64,000 nt of DNA from Dehalococcoidia bacterium (GTDB taxonomy: Bacteria > Chloroflexota > Dehalococcoidia > Lucifugimonadales > VXLM01). Shown in pieces: positions 27,827-37,971 of this stretch (positions are counted from its first letter, which is position 1; the number at the start of each line of letters is the position of its first letter). The DNA is taken from NCBI GenBank assembly GCA_009841605.1, contig VXLM01000054.1:42998-106997 (forward strand), read 5' to 3'. Below the pieces are notes generated by a model. The model was given only the letters and a program-made list of their open reading frames with translations. It made no database searches and was not told where the DNA came from. Position numbers and translations under genes: made by a program.

Positions 27827-29515
27827 TCAGTCCGCCTCGTGAGCAACTCCTCTCCCCTCGGTCAGCGTGACGGTCTGCCTCACGGCCTGACCCTCGAACA
27901 CCTCGACCAAGCCGGAGGGCCATCGCACCTCGATATCCACCGGCGCTTCGTGGCTCCCCAGCCCGAATGTCAGCCACGGGCTGTTGGTCGAGAGGAAGCC
28001 GGAGCCCGCATGGGTCGACTTCACGACGACCTTGCCATCGGCTTTGGCCCACACTCGCGCTCCGATGCCGTCACGGTTGCTCGCCGTGCCGATCAGACGG
28101 ACAGTAATCCAGCTATTGCCACCTCCCTGGTTGCGGAGGAGCACGGGCTCGCCACCCTGACCGCGCGACTTGCTCGTGACGATCAGGATATCGGCGAATC
28201 CATCGTTGTCATAGTCGCCTATCGCGGTGCCTGTTGTGAACAGTTCCTCGAGACCAAACCCCGATGGGAAGTTCCGGAAGCTGCCGTCGCCTCTGCTCAA
28301 CAGCAATAGCCCTGCGTTTGGAGGCCAGTCAAAGCTCGCGACAGGGAAGTTGCCGGAGTAGAAGATGTCCTCGCCGCCATCGTTATCGAAATCAGCCACG
28401 CCGAACGCCCAACTGGTAGGGTACTCGATGTCGTCGAACGTCCCTTCATAGCCGACTGCGTTGTAGGTTCCTTCCCCGGTGTTTTCGAATATCCACCCGT
28501 TCGCCCCGAAGTTCCTGGACAAGATATCGAGGTCGCCGTCGGAATCGTAATCGGAGAAGGTAACTCCGAAGCGAAAGTCATGCTCGGCTTGTCCCGGCAG
28601 TCCTTCAATGGCAATGCTCAGTCCCGACTCGAATGAGACATCGGAAAACGTCAGGTCGCCGTTGTTTCGCAGCAGCCGGAACCTGGCGTCAAGCCAAACG
28701 CACGTTGCGAGAAAAATGTCTATGAATCCGTCTTCGTCGTAGTCGTTGAACCCGACACCACATGCCGGTAGATCGTCGATGACCCCGGCGCTGGCCGAAA
28801 TATCCGTAAACACGCCATCGCCGCCATTGAGGAACAGCCTGTTTGGAGGTCCAAAGTCGAATCCCGGCCCCGGTGGCCCGCCGACGAAAAGATCGAGGTC
28901 GCTGTCGTTGTCGATGTCAGCGAGGGCAATGGCCCATGAGTACGATTCGGACAGTGCATCGAGGCCGATGCTTTCCGTGATCTCCATGAAGGCGCCGTCG
29001 CAATCGTTCCGATAGACCTTGAAGCTGCTGGGCTCGTCGCCGATGAACCCCCCGTCGCCCGACATCAGAAGGTCAGTGCAGCCGTCGTTGTCGATGTCAC
29101 CGGCGACCACCGCCGTGTTGCCCGTCTCACTCGTAACGCCGGCCTCCTCCGCGACATTGGTGAAAGTCCCGTCCCCGTTGTTGTGGAAGAGGGCGTTCTT
29201 CGCCTCTCTCGTGTTGGTGATGTACAGGTCGAGAAACCCGTCGCGGTCGTAGTCGAGCCATGCCGCGCCGCCGACGCCGTCGGAGTTCTTGTAGATGCCC
29301 TCACGGACGAAGTCGAGGAGATGCGACACGTCCACCAGGGGCCGGTCGTCCGGCGGCTCCGGCGTGGGCGTCGGCTCGGACACCGTGGGCACGGGAGTTG
29401 GAACGGCCGTCGGCTCCGGGGTCGGAACTGGCGTCGGCTCCGCAGGCTGACCGCAGGCCGACGCGAGCAACGCTGAGAATAACACGATTAGACCGAAGAG
29501 GCTTCGGGCGTTCAT
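27827..29515 (-). CDS. FG-GAP/VCBS-repeat (CRTAC1/UnbV-ASPIC-like) lipoprotein
   Basis: Repeated DxDxDGxxD blades (DYDRDGFLDLYITN, DIDNDGCTDLLMSG); C-terminal ASPIC/UnbV-like region; lipobox ALLASACG; start refined. Confidence 0.88.
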   Translation of the reverse strand: MNARSLFGLIVLFSALLASACGQPAEPTPVPTPEPTAVPTPVPTVSEPTPTPEPPDDRPLVDVSHLLDFVREGIYKNSDGVGGAAWLDYDRDGFLDLYITNTREAKNALFHNNGDGTFTNVAEEAGVTSETGNTAVVAGDIDNDGCTDLLMSGDGGFIGDEPSSFKVYRNDCDGAFMEITESIGLDALSESYSWAIALADIDNDSDLDLFVGGPPGPGFDFGPPNRLFLNGGDGVFTDISASAGVIDDLPACGVGFNDYDEDGFIDIFLATCVWLDARFRLLRNNGDLTFSDVSFESGLSIAIEGLPGQAEHDFRFGVTFSDYDSDGDLDILSRNFGANGWIFENTGEGTYNAVGYEGTFDDIEYPTSWAFGVADFDNDGGEDIFYSGNFPVASFDWPPNAGLLLLSRGDGSFRNFPSGFGLEELFTTGTAIGDYDNDGFADILIVTSKSRGQGGEPVLLRNQGGGNSWITVRLIGTASNRDGIGARVWAKADGKVVVKSTHAGSGFLSTNSPWLTFGLGSHEAPVDIEVRWPSGLVEVFEGQAVRQTVTLTEGRGVAHEAD

Positions 29516-29602
29516 GCGCTGGCTCCTTGGGTGAATATCCGGTATCCTCGCCCAACCGACGCCGGATATCATCCCAGAATCGTGTGATTTTTCCCGTTTA
29601 CA

Positions 29603-30127
29603 TTGACCAATGGAGCCGAAGTCTTGAACGAACCGGAGATCATTCAAAGGGACGCATTTACCCTGGTCGGGGTAGAAGCGCCCTTCATCGGCGCACTGTC
29701 GCCGGACGCAAACAACTTCGACGTGATCCCTGCCCTGTGGCACCGGTTCATCAATCGGATTACGGAGGTCGAAAACAGGGCGGGCGATGCCAACTACGGC
29801 CTCGTTCTCACTCCTCCCGTCGGTGAAAGATCACACCCCGACGAACTGCTCTACGTTGCAGGTACCGTGGTGAGTGGAGTCTCCTCAGTCCCGGAGGGCA
29901 TGGTACGCCACGAGGTTCCCGCTACAACGTATGCCGTCTTCACCCATCGAGGCCCCATCGGCAACTTGCCGAAGACCGTTCGCTTTGCGATGGAGGTCTG
30001 GCTGCCTCGCTCCGAATACCGCTTCAACAGGATCGAAGTCGAGCGCTACGATCATCGCTTCTCTATCGAGTCGCCGCAGGAATCGGAGATGGAGACCTGG
30101 CTGGGCATAGTCCCCGCCGACAGTTGA
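29603..30127 (+). CDS. GyrI-like/effector-binding domain protein
   Basis: VPATTYAVFTHRGPIGNLPKT...EVERYDHRF. Confidence 0.7.
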   Translation: MTNGAEVLNEPEIIQRDAFTLVGVEAPFIGALSPDANNFDVIPALWHRFINRITEVENRAGDANYGLVLTPPVGERSHPDELLYVAGTVVSGVSSVPEGMVRHEVPATTYAVFTHRGPIGNLPKTVRFAMEVWLPRSEYRFNRIEVERYDHRFSIESPQESEMETWLGIVPADS

Positions 30128-30138
30128 CAGTCGGGTCT

Positions 30139-32127
30139 CTAGCCCTTCGACGATTGCGAACCGGCCTGCGACAACAGTGTGTTGGCGACCTCGGAGAGCG
30201 CGAGAGGATTGCCCTTGGTCTGGCTGTATAGGCCCTTGATGAACGTCGACGAGAGCGAGACGCCGTAGTTGTGCCGGACGATCGAGTCGACCTCATCCAT
30301 CGAGAGTTCCGACAGCAGCACGCGCTGCAGGATCCTGCGGCGCTTCAGGTAGGTGAGGATTTCGGCAAGTGGATGGCTGCCCGGCAGAGTCGATGAGGGA
30401 AGCATCGTGCCGATAAGCAGCACCCGCATCGTCGACAGCTCCGGTACGATGAAGCGCAACAGGGCCAGCGTCGAGTCGTCGGCGCGCTGGAGGTCGTCAA
30501 AGACGATCACGAGCGGGCACTCGTCCGAAGCCTCCTTCAGGAAGCTCGTGACCGCGTCATACAGTCGAAAGCTCGGCTGTTGAGCGTCGTCCATATCGGG
30601 GGGAGGTTCGAGGCCGACAAGTTTCTGGCGCACGTCGGCGACGATGACGGCAATTTCAGACGCGCCCTCGCCCAACTCGCGTTTCAGCTGGTCAGCATCG
30701 GTATCTTGTACGTGCGTGCGGATAGCCTGCACCCAGGGCCAATAAGACGTGGAAGCACCGGCCTCATCGGCCCAGCCCCAGAGCACCTTCGCCCCGCGTT
30801 CCTCGGCATGCACGGCCAGCTCGTGGCCCAGTCTGCTCTTGCCGATGCCCTGCTCGCCTTCGATCATAAGGAACCGTCCGCGTCCGGACATCGTCTCCTC
30901 AAGACCGGCTCGCAGCACGTCCATGTGCTCGCCGCGTCCGACGAATGCGCCTTCAAAGTCGCCATTCAGCGACTCGGTGCTTACGCTCATCGACCTCGCT
31001 CCTCCTGACGATGAACCGTTCCTGCGGGAGCGCGTTCCACCAAGCTGAATGCCTTCGAGCGCCTTGATCACGTCGGCCGCCGAACGGGGCCGCCTCTTCG
31101 GGTCCTTGGACATCATTCGCAGAATGAGCGCTTCAAGCGGTCTCGGGCAGCGTGGATTGTGCCATGTCGGGGAGACCGGCTCCGTTTCCAGGTGCTGGCG
31201 CACTACCGAAGGCGTGTCGTACCCCATGAACGGAGGCCTGCCGCAGACCATCTCATACAAGACGACTCCTAGGGCATACAGGTCGGAACGAGCCGTCACC
31301 TCGCCTCCGGCTATCTGCTCGGGCGGCATGTAGGTGACGGTGCCGACGATGTTGCCGGACTGCGTGACGCGCGCCCGGTTTCGAGACTTGGCAAGTCCGA
31401 AGTCGCCGATCTTCGCGGTGCCGTCCTTCGTGAGCCAGATGTTTCCCGGCTTGACGTCTCGATGCACGATGCCGTTGGCGTGGGTGAAATCGAGGCCTAG
31501 GCACACCTGAATGGCTACCCGCACCACATCTTCCAAGGGCAACCCCTCGTCCGGCGCGTTATCGATGAGACCGGCCACGTCGCCGCGTCTCATCAGCTCC
31601 GTCACCATGTACGGATGGGGCTCAGAGGAGTCTTCCTTAGCGTACTCTCCGAAGTCGAACACGGTCACGACATGCGGGTGGGACCCGAGCCTGCCCATGG
31701 CCTTCGCTTCAAGGTTGATTCTCTGACGCGACACGGAGTCCAGTGTCTCAATCTTGACGATGGCAATCGCGACATCGCGCTCCAGGAGGGAGTCCCAGGC
31801 CTCGTAGACCTTTTTTCTCGCTCCCTCGCCGATCATCCTCCCCAGAGAATAGCGTCCGTTGATTACCTCACCCGCAAAGTCGGAATGATCGGCGTCCGCC
31901 GACGAGTCCGAGACCTCGCTTGAGGACCGAACGGAATCCTGCTCTCCCAGCGCTCTCTTGGCGGCAGCGAGGAATGCCTGGGCGTCCACATTGTCCGGTT
32001 CCAGTGCGAGGACATCGTGGCTCGTGTCGCGGACGTTCTCCCATCTCCGAGAGATTACCGCCTCTTCCAGTTCCCCGAGAAGCCTCACGACTTGGCGCTG
32101 TACTCGCACGCTTCTGAGGAGCGTCAT
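30139..32127 (-). CDS. Ser/Thr protein kinase with C-terminal AAA-type ATPase domain
   Basis: VHRDVKPGNIWL, IGDFGLAKS, PPEQIAGG; IEGEQGIGKSRLGHELA. Confidence 0.92.
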   Translation of the reverse strand: MTLLRSVRVQRQVVRLLGELEEAVISRRWENVRDTSHDVLALEPDNVDAQAFLAAAKRALGEQDSVRSSSEVSDSSADADHSDFAGEVINGRYSLGRMIGEGARKKVYEAWDSLLERDVAIAIVKIETLDSVSRQRINLEAKAMGRLGSHPHVVTVFDFGEYAKEDSSEPHPYMVTELMRRGDVAGLIDNAPDEGLPLEDVVRVAIQVCLGLDFTHANGIVHRDVKPGNIWLTKDGTAKIGDFGLAKSRNRARVTQSGNIVGTVTYMPPEQIAGGEVTARSDLYALGVVLYEMVCGRPPFMGYDTPSVVRQHLETEPVSPTWHNPRCPRPLEALILRMMSKDPKRRPRSAADVIKALEGIQLGGTRSRRNGSSSGGARSMSVSTESLNGDFEGAFVGRGEHMDVLRAGLEETMSGRGRFLMIEGEQGIGKSRLGHELAVHAEERGAKVLWGWADEAGASTSYWPWVQAIRTHVQDTDADQLKRELGEGASEIAVIVADVRQKLVGLEPPPDMDDAQQPSFRLYDAVTSFLKEASDECPLVIVFDDLQRADDSTLALLRFIVPELSTMRVLLIGTMLPSSTLPGSHPLAEILTYLKRRRILQRVLLSELSMDEVDSIVRHNYGVSLSSTFIKGLYSQTKGNPLALSEVANTLLSQAGSQSSKG

Positions 32128-32280
32128 GATTACCCCTTAAAACGAACTTATCTTAGATTATGACCAAATAAGTGCTATGTCTGCTAGGTCATTTTCGCCC
32201 TTGAATTGAGAGACTTTGCGGACTCATGGCAAGGGCCGATATCCTAATGCCCTCACCACGATCCATTTGAGGAGACGCCG

Positions 32281-32754
32281 ATGAGCGCCACCATTTCGGT
32301 CCGAAAGGCGGTTCCCGCGGACCTCGACACGCTGTTCCAACTCTATATCGATAACGGGGGCGGCAAGATCGGACAAAAGCGCGATCTTCTATGGAACGGA
32401 CTTAGCAAGCTGACGTCATCGCCGGATCTCGGCTTCCATATCCTAGCCGAGGCGGAAGGCCGGGTTGTCGGAATGCTCCGAATCTGCTTCGAATGGAGCC
32501 CGTACAGGGACGGCACGTTCTGGTGGGTCGAGAACGTCTACGTCGTACCGGACTGGCGGAGGAAGGGCGTGTACAGCGCCATGCACAAGCACATCCACAC
32601 TGAAGCGGACGCCGACCCCGCGATCTGCGGCATCAGGCTCTACACCGACGAGGACAATCACGGGGCGCGACGGACGTATGAGAGCGTGGGGATGAACGGC
32701 TATATGATGGAGTTCTTCGAGATCGACTTCGTGTATGGCCCGCGCCCGACGTGA
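32281..32754 (+). CDS. GNAT-family N-acetyltransferase
   Basis: VENVYVVPDWRRKGVYSAMHKHI. Confidence 0.85.
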   Translation: MSATISVRKAVPADLDTLFQLYIDNGGGKIGQKRDLLWNGLSKLTSSPDLGFHILAEAEGRVVGMLRICFEWSPYRDGTFWWVENVYVVPDWRRKGVYSAMHKHIHTEADADPAICGIRLYTDEDNHGARRTYESVGMNGYMMEFFEIDFVYGPRPT

Positions 32755-32779
32755 ACCACGGATGAGTCCACGACGAAAC

Positions 32780-32850
32780 CCGTTCAGCCCTGAGCCTGTC
32801 GAAGGGTCGAAGAAGTAGCGTTCATGGTTCGACAAGCTCACCACGAACGT
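32780..32850. repeat. Dispersed hairpin repeat, family of 23121-23183
   Basis: CCGTTCAGCCCTGAGCCTGTCGAAGGG...GGTTCGACAAGCTCACCACGAACG. Confidence 0.8.
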
Positions 32851-32869
32851 TTAGGCCGAGTTGGATGGG

Positions 32870-33688
32870 CTACTTCCGAACTGCGACGATGCCCAGCCAG
32901 TTGCGTGGGATCCACTCGACCTTCATCTCTTCGAACGCCTGATTGACGCCGGCTTGGAGTGCGGCGCTGGCCTTTTCGAACGGGACGCCCGGCAGGGAGC
33001 CCTCGATGAAGTCGGAGAAGGTGCTGATGTCGAGGAACCCGGCCCGCGTGAACTCGACCGTCTCGATCTTCTGCTCGACCACCTCGAAGCCCTGTCGTTC
33101 GAGGAGCTCGCGGTACTCGTCGGCGGTGAGCTGCTTACGGGCCTGGACTCTTTCCGCCTTGATCGGGGTCATGCCGTACTCGCGCCGGAGGAAGCGGTTG
33201 GCCTTGAACATCCACTTGCGGTAGAAGATGAGCGATTCTTCGGGAAGCGACCCGTCGTAGAAGGTAGTATTGAACGCCAGCTTGCCACCAGGCTTCAATG
33301 TCTTCGCTATCTCAGCAACCACGGCGTCCTTGTCGGGGATGTAGTGGATGGCATTGCAGAGTATGACGGTGTCGGCCTTTTCCTTGACGGCATCGGAGAT
33401 ATTTTCCATCTGGCTCTGGACGAACTGGACTGCCGTATCGCCGCGACCCTTCAGTTCCTCCATCGCCTGCTTGAGGGCGGACGATGAATGGTCGATGCCG
33501 ATGATTACGGAGTTCTTAGCGCCTTCCAGACGGTCGGCGATGATCTTCGTGACGCCACCGGTCCCACACGCCAAGTCGATGATTCGCTGGCCGGACCCTA
33601 CGCCTGCGAGGTCAACGAGCAAGGCGTTCTGCTGGCCGTAGAATTCGTGCTCGGAAAATCGTTTGAAGCTGTAGTCACTGGAGGCCAT
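32870..33688 (-). CDS. Class I SAM-dependent methyltransferase
   Basis: QRIIDLACGTGGVTKIIADRL. Confidence 0.88.
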   Translation of the reverse strand: MASSDYSFKRFSEHEFYGQQNALLVDLAGVGSGQRIIDLACGTGGVTKIIADRLEGAKNSVIIGIDHSSSALKQAMEELKGRGDTAVQFVQSQMENISDAVKEKADTVILCNAIHYIPDKDAVVAEIAKTLKPGGKLAFNTTFYDGSLPEESLIFYRKWMFKANRFLRREYGMTPIKAERVQARKQLTADEYRELLERQGFEVVEQKIETVEFTRAGFLDISTFSDFIEGSLPGVPFEKASAALQAGVNQAFEEMKVEWIPRNWLGIVAVRK

Positions 33689-33797
33689 ATCGCTCTCCCG
33701 TCAATGCCGACATTATTCGCCGGACTGTACATCCCTGTACTTCCCTCAATCCAGAAGCTCATAGTAGCAGAGCCACTGTCGGATGTCCAAATAGTAG

Positions 33798-34409
33798 TCA
33801 GCTTGTGTAAGCCATCTGGACCGGTGAGAGTTGGGAAGCCTTCAACTCCTCACGTATGGATTGCGCGACGGCCTGTCCCAGCATGACGTACCCCTCCGGC
33901 GTGAAGTGCAGACCGTTCCGCGCCATGTACTGCTCTTTCCCACTCTCGTGAGTGAGTCGATGCAGATCGACGATACGCACGCCGTACCTGTCCGCCACCT
34001 CCGCCGCGACTGCGTTGTATTCCACCACGTCGGTCTCCAGCCGTCCGTAGGTGTTCAGCTTGTCCCGCCGCTCGTGGAATATAGGCGTCGTATGCGCCCA
34101 GGTGATGGCGGTTTCGGTGTTCTTTCGAATACGTCGAAAAATCGTCTCGATGTTTCGTCTGAACTCCGGCAGGGGCACCGTCTGCGGATCGCCGGGCCGG
34201 AAGCGGCGAATCTCGTGGAGGCCGCAGTTGAAATGGAAGAGGTCGGGCCTTGGACGGAGAACCCACTCTTCGAGGTTGGCAAGCACGTCACGAGTTGTTT
34301 TGATTGTCTCCTTGGGGCCCCACACAACCGCAACGTCCGAGAGTCCATCGCGCACCGTCGGCTGGTAGTCCTGTCTGATGCAGTCGCCAATCAGTGTAAC
34401 GCGCTTCAT
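33798..34409 (-). CDS. SGNH/GDSL hydrolase-family protein
   Basis: VTLIGDCIRQDYQP; HFNCGLHEI; ARNGLHFTPEGYVMLGQAVA. Confidence 0.75.
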   Translation of the reverse strand: MKRVTLIGDCIRQDYQPTVRDGLSDVAVVWGPKETIKTTRDVLANLEEWVLRPRPDLFHFNCGLHEIRRFRPGDPQTVPLPEFRRNIETIFRRIRKNTETAITWAHTTPIFHERRDKLNTYGRLETDVVEYNAVAAEVADRYGVRIVDLHRLTHESGKEQYMARNGLHFTPEGYVMLGQAVAQSIREELKASQLSPVQMAYTS

Positions 34410-34448
34410 GGAACTCGCCTTTCGCATCTTTGCTGCGTCGACACAACT

Positions 34449-35210
34449 CTAACCGGAAGATACCAGGTGCATGAACTCCGCGCTGCGCGGCTCACGCTCC
34501 AAGACGTAGGTGATGTAGTTTCCCAGCACTCGTCGGAGGTCTTGTATCAGCCTGTCAGTGAGCGGGAGATGGAGGGCCTGCGGGAAGTCGGTGCGTTGGA
34601 AGAATCGCAACACCTTGATGGCGTTCATCGACACGTGAATGAGCGATCCGTCCGTCTGACTCCTGCACTCAAGGCACACCAGCCCGCCGGAGGCACAGGA
34701 GAAAGCATAGTCGCCTGGCGAAAGCTCCTCCCCACAGTCCACGCACTGCCACAGCTCCGGGCCGAACCCAGCTATGCCCAGCATCCTCGTCTCAAAGTAA
34801 CACGCTAGCTGTTCTGGCCTTTCGGTAGACTCCAGTCCACCCAGTGCGTCGACCAGAAGACGGAACTCTGCGGGATTTACGGCGCCATCGGCGGAAAAGC
34901 CGTCAACGAGATCGGCCAAGTACATCCCGGTCGAGACGAGGCCGAGGTCTTCACGCAGGGCCCGGAAGCTCGCCACCGTCTCGGCCTCGACAACCTGATC
35001 GAGGCTTCGCCCCTCCGCTATCGAGACGCGGACGTGGGTGAGAGGCTGCAAGAACCCGCCTTTACGGCTTTTGGCACGCCGCGCGCCCTTGACGACCACG
35101 CGGACTTTTCCCCGGTCGGGAGTGTAGAGGGTGATGATGCGGTCAGCCTCTCCGAGCCGCATGTGCTTGAGCACGACGCCCTCGGTGTTGTATGTCTTGG
35201 GTCTCGGCAT
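34449..35210 (-). CDS. recO: DNA repair protein RecO
   Basis: TEGVVLKHMRLGEADRIITLYTPDRGKVRVVVKGARRAKSR; C-terminal CxxC zinc motif. Confidence 0.93.
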   Translation of the reverse strand: MPRPKTYNTEGVVLKHMRLGEADRIITLYTPDRGKVRVVVKGARRAKSRKGGFLQPLTHVRVSIAEGRSLDQVVEAETVASFRALREDLGLVSTGMYLADLVDGFSADGAVNPAEFRLLVDALGGLESTERPEQLACYFETRMLGIAGFGPELWQCVDCGEELSPGDYAFSCASGGLVCLECRSQTDGSLIHVSMNAIKVLRFFQRTDFPQALHLPLTDRLIQDLRRVLGNYITYVLEREPRSAEFMHLVSSG

Positions 35211-35272
35211 GGGTATTCAGTCCTCGACCATTCCGACACGAACGCAAGCCACGGCGGCTAGCGACGGTTTCG

Positions 35273-35887
35273 CTAGAACTCCTGGCGGCCTTCCAATGCC
35301 CGTCCGAGCGTCACTTCATCGGCGTATTCGAGGTCTCCGCCGACCGGAAGACCGCGGGCCGGTCGCGTGACCCTTATTCCCAGCGGTGAGATGAGACCGT
35401 GCAGGTACATCGAGGTGGCTTCTCCCTCCAAGTTCGGGTTCGTCGCAAGTATGACCTCCGTCACCTCGGAGCCTTTGAGCCGTTCGAGCAGCGATGCGAT
35501 CTTGAGGTCCTCCGGGCGGACGCCGTTCATGGGCGATATGGCGCCGTGCAGGACGTGGTACAGGCCCGTGTACGCCCCGGTCCGTTCGAGCGCGGGCACA
35601 TCCATCGGCTCCTCGACCACGCAGATCCTTGAGCGGTCGCGGCCGGAGTCCTGGCAGAGACGGCACGGGTCGGTCTCGGTGATGTTGGCGCAGGCTGAGC
35701 AGAGGATGATCCTCTGTTTGACGGCGAGAATGGCGTCGGCGAGGGCGCGCGAGTGTTCGTCTCCCATTCGTATGAGATGGTAGGCCAGTCGCTGCGCCGA
35801 CTTTGGGCCGATCCCCGGCAACCTGTGAAGCTCTTCGACGAGCTTCCCGACGGGGTCTGCTGACGGGTATGGCTCGGAGTTGTTCAT
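35273..35887 (-). CDS. recR: Recombination protein RecR
   Basis: LHRLPGIGPKSAQRLAYHLI; C4 zinc finger; Toprim EVILATNPNLEGEATSMYL. Confidence 0.96.
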   Translation of the reverse strand: MNNSEPYPSADPVGKLVEELHRLPGIGPKSAQRLAYHLIRMGDEHSRALADAILAVKQRIILCSACANITETDPCRLCQDSGRDRSRICVVEEPMDVPALERTGAYTGLYHVLHGAISPMNGVRPEDLKIASLLERLKGSEVTEVILATNPNLEGEATSMYLHGLISPLGIRVTRPARGLPVGGDLEYADEVTLGRALEGRQEF

Positions 35888-35935
35888 CTATCTGCACGTG
35901 ATGGGGCGTCAAGAACCAGAGGGGCGGACGTGTCC

Positions 35936-36244
35936 CTACATCAGCCCCGGAATCTTCAGGCCGCCGGTGAGTGATGCCATCTGCTTGCTCACCGTCTCTT
36001 CCGCCCTTCGCAGGCCGTCGTTGACGGCGGCAAGCACCATGTCCTGGAGCAAGTCGACGTCCTCGGGGTCCACGACGTCGGGGTCGATGGTGATGGACAG
36101 GACGTGCATCTTGCCGGTCACAACGGCAGTGACGGCGCCGCCACCGGCAGACCCCTCGACCGTGAGGGTCTCCATCTCCTCCTGCATCTGCTCCATGCGC
36201 TTCTGCAGCTGCTGGGCCTGCTTGAGCATCTTTCTATTCATCAT
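35936..36244 (-). CDS. ebfC: YbaB/EbfC nucleoid-associated protein
   Basis: MLKQAQQLQKRMEQMQEEMETLTVEGSAGGGAVTAVVTG. Confidence 0.93.
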   Translation of the reverse strand: MMNRKMLKQAQQLQKRMEQMQEEMETLTVEGSAGGGAVTAVVTGKMHVLSITIDPDVVDPEDVDLLQDMVLAAVNDGLRRAEETVSKQMASLTGGLKIPGLM

Positions 36245-37886
36245 TCGGGTTTTCCTCCTTTTCGGCGATCACGCGGGCGCCCATCATGCGCGCGGCCCGC
36301 ACCAGATGGCTCTTCTGCGCGACGTTCTGCTTGGGGCCGTTTCCGCCCCCATCCGCGAGTGACACATGTATCTCGTACTCCGAGCCCAGCGCCGATTGTA
36401 CAGCCTCTCTGACGAGCTTCCTGCTGGCCGGGTCGTCGAACTCTTCCTGCATCCGCTCCATGTGAGCACGGTGCGCGAACATCAGTGTGAGCGTGTCATC
36501 GTCGACACGGCGTTCTCGGCAGTCCCGGAGCAGGCTGCCGAGATTGTACTTCTTCCCCTTGGCGTGGCGCAGTGATCTCACTACCTGGTCCCATTGCGGG
36601 TCGGCTTGGCGTGGCGGCGTAGACGCTGCGGGCTGGCGGTATGTTGACGGGTCGCGAGCCGCGGGGGGAATCTCCCTGTTTCCCGCCGGAGGGCCGGATG
36701 GGACAGGAGCACGAGGCTGCTGTCGTGCCGGCGCACGAGGGGGAGCCGTGCTTTGACGCGCCGGGGCGGGAGCGGGCGCAGCCGGCGCCGGTGCCGCCTG
36801 GACGACGGGGGCCTTGGGAGTAATGCTCGATTCGACCAGGGCCATTTCGAGGGGGAGCGTCGACACGAGATCGCGCTTCACGTCGACCGCGGAAAACGTC
36901 TTGAGAACGTGTACAAGGTGGTCGAGCGACAAGCCTTCAGTCAGCTTCCGAAGCTCGACCTTGACTTCATCATTGAAGCCGAGCGAGGACTCGACGGAAG
37001 ATTTGATGAGAAGGGTGCCCCGGAGATGGTCCATGACCATCCGGTGGAACTGCTGGAGGTCGACTCCCTGCGCCGACACCTCGTTGATGACGGCCAGACC
37101 CTCCTTCGTCTCCTTCTTCAGGGCGTGACGCGCGAGATCGAGCGCGCGCTCGTCGCCGCCAAGCTCAAGCAGGTCGCGCACCTGCTCCGCACGGAGGGGT
37201 GAACCGTACGACACCAGCGCCTGTTCGAGCAGGTTCTCGGCATCACGCAGGCTGCCCGAGGACGACCGCGCCAGCAGTTCGAGTGCCTCCGGCTCCGCAG
37301 TGTGGCCTTCGCGCTGGGCGAGGGTGTCGAGCTGCGTTTGAATGGTGTCGAGGGATATCCGCCGGAAGTCGTACCTCTGGCACCGCGATATGATCGTGAG
37401 CGGCACCTTGTGGATCTCGGTCGTCGCGAGGATGAAGATCGCGTGGGCGGGCGGCTCTTCGAGGGTCTTCAACAGCGCGTTGAAGGCCGGCTCGGTGAGC
37501 ATGTGGACCTCGTCGATGATGTAGACCTTGTACCGCCCCTCGTGAGGGGTGTACCCAACCTTGTCGCGCAGGTCGCGGATGTCGTCGATGCCGCGGTTGC
37601 TGGCGGCGTCGATCTCGATGAGGTCGAGCGAACGGCCCTCGTTGATTGACAGGCAGATGTCGCACGCATCGTCCGGCTCTCCGTCCTGAGGTTCGCGGCA
37701 GTTGGCGGCCTTCGCCATGATGCGGGCCGTGCTCGTCTTGCCCGTTCCACGCGGGCCGGTGAACAGGTACGCATGGGCGATCCGTCCGAGCGACACGGCG
37801 TTCCGCAGGGTCTGCGTGACGGCATCCTGCCCGACGACCTCTACAAGTCGCTTGGGACGCCATTTTCTATATAGGACTTCTGCCAT
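36234..37886 (-). CDS. dnaX: DNA polymerase III gamma/tau subunit
   Basis: YRKWRPKRLVEVVGQDAVTQTLRNAV, GPRGTGKTSTARI, DEVHML. Confidence 0.96.
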   Translation of the reverse strand: MAEVLYRKWRPKRLVEVVGQDAVTQTLRNAVSLGRIAHAYLFTGPRGTGKTSTARIMAKAANCREPQDGEPDDACDICLSINEGRSLDLIEIDAASNRGIDDIRDLRDKVGYTPHEGRYKVYIIDEVHMLTEPAFNALLKTLEEPPAHAIFILATTEIHKVPLTIISRCQRYDFRRISLDTIQTQLDTLAQREGHTAEPEALELLARSSSGSLRDAENLLEQALVSYGSPLRAEQVRDLLELGGDERALDLARHALKKETKEGLAVINEVSAQGVDLQQFHRMVMDHLRGTLLIKSSVESSLGFNDEVKVELRKLTEGLSLDHLVHVLKTFSAVDVKRDLVSTLPLEMALVESSITPKAPVVQAAPAPAAPAPAPARQSTAPPRAPARQQPRAPVPSGPPAGNREIPPAARDPSTYRQPAASTPPRQADPQWDQVVRSLRHAKGKKYNLGSLLRDCRERRVDDDTLTLMFAHRAHMERMQEEFDDPASRKLVREAVQSALGSEYEIHVSLADGGGNGPKQNVAQKSHLVRAARMMGARVIAEKEENPNDE

Positions 37887-37971
37887 ATCCTCTCAACGAA
37901 GAAGAACTCAGGGAGCCGCCGGGCTGCCCCGTAGTCTCTCATACAATCAGTCCATGTGAAACCGGCATTTC

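Noticed and set aside
36234-37886. Programmed frameshift in dnaX
   Set aside because: No A-rich slippery heptamer followed by a stem was found by eye on the coding strand.
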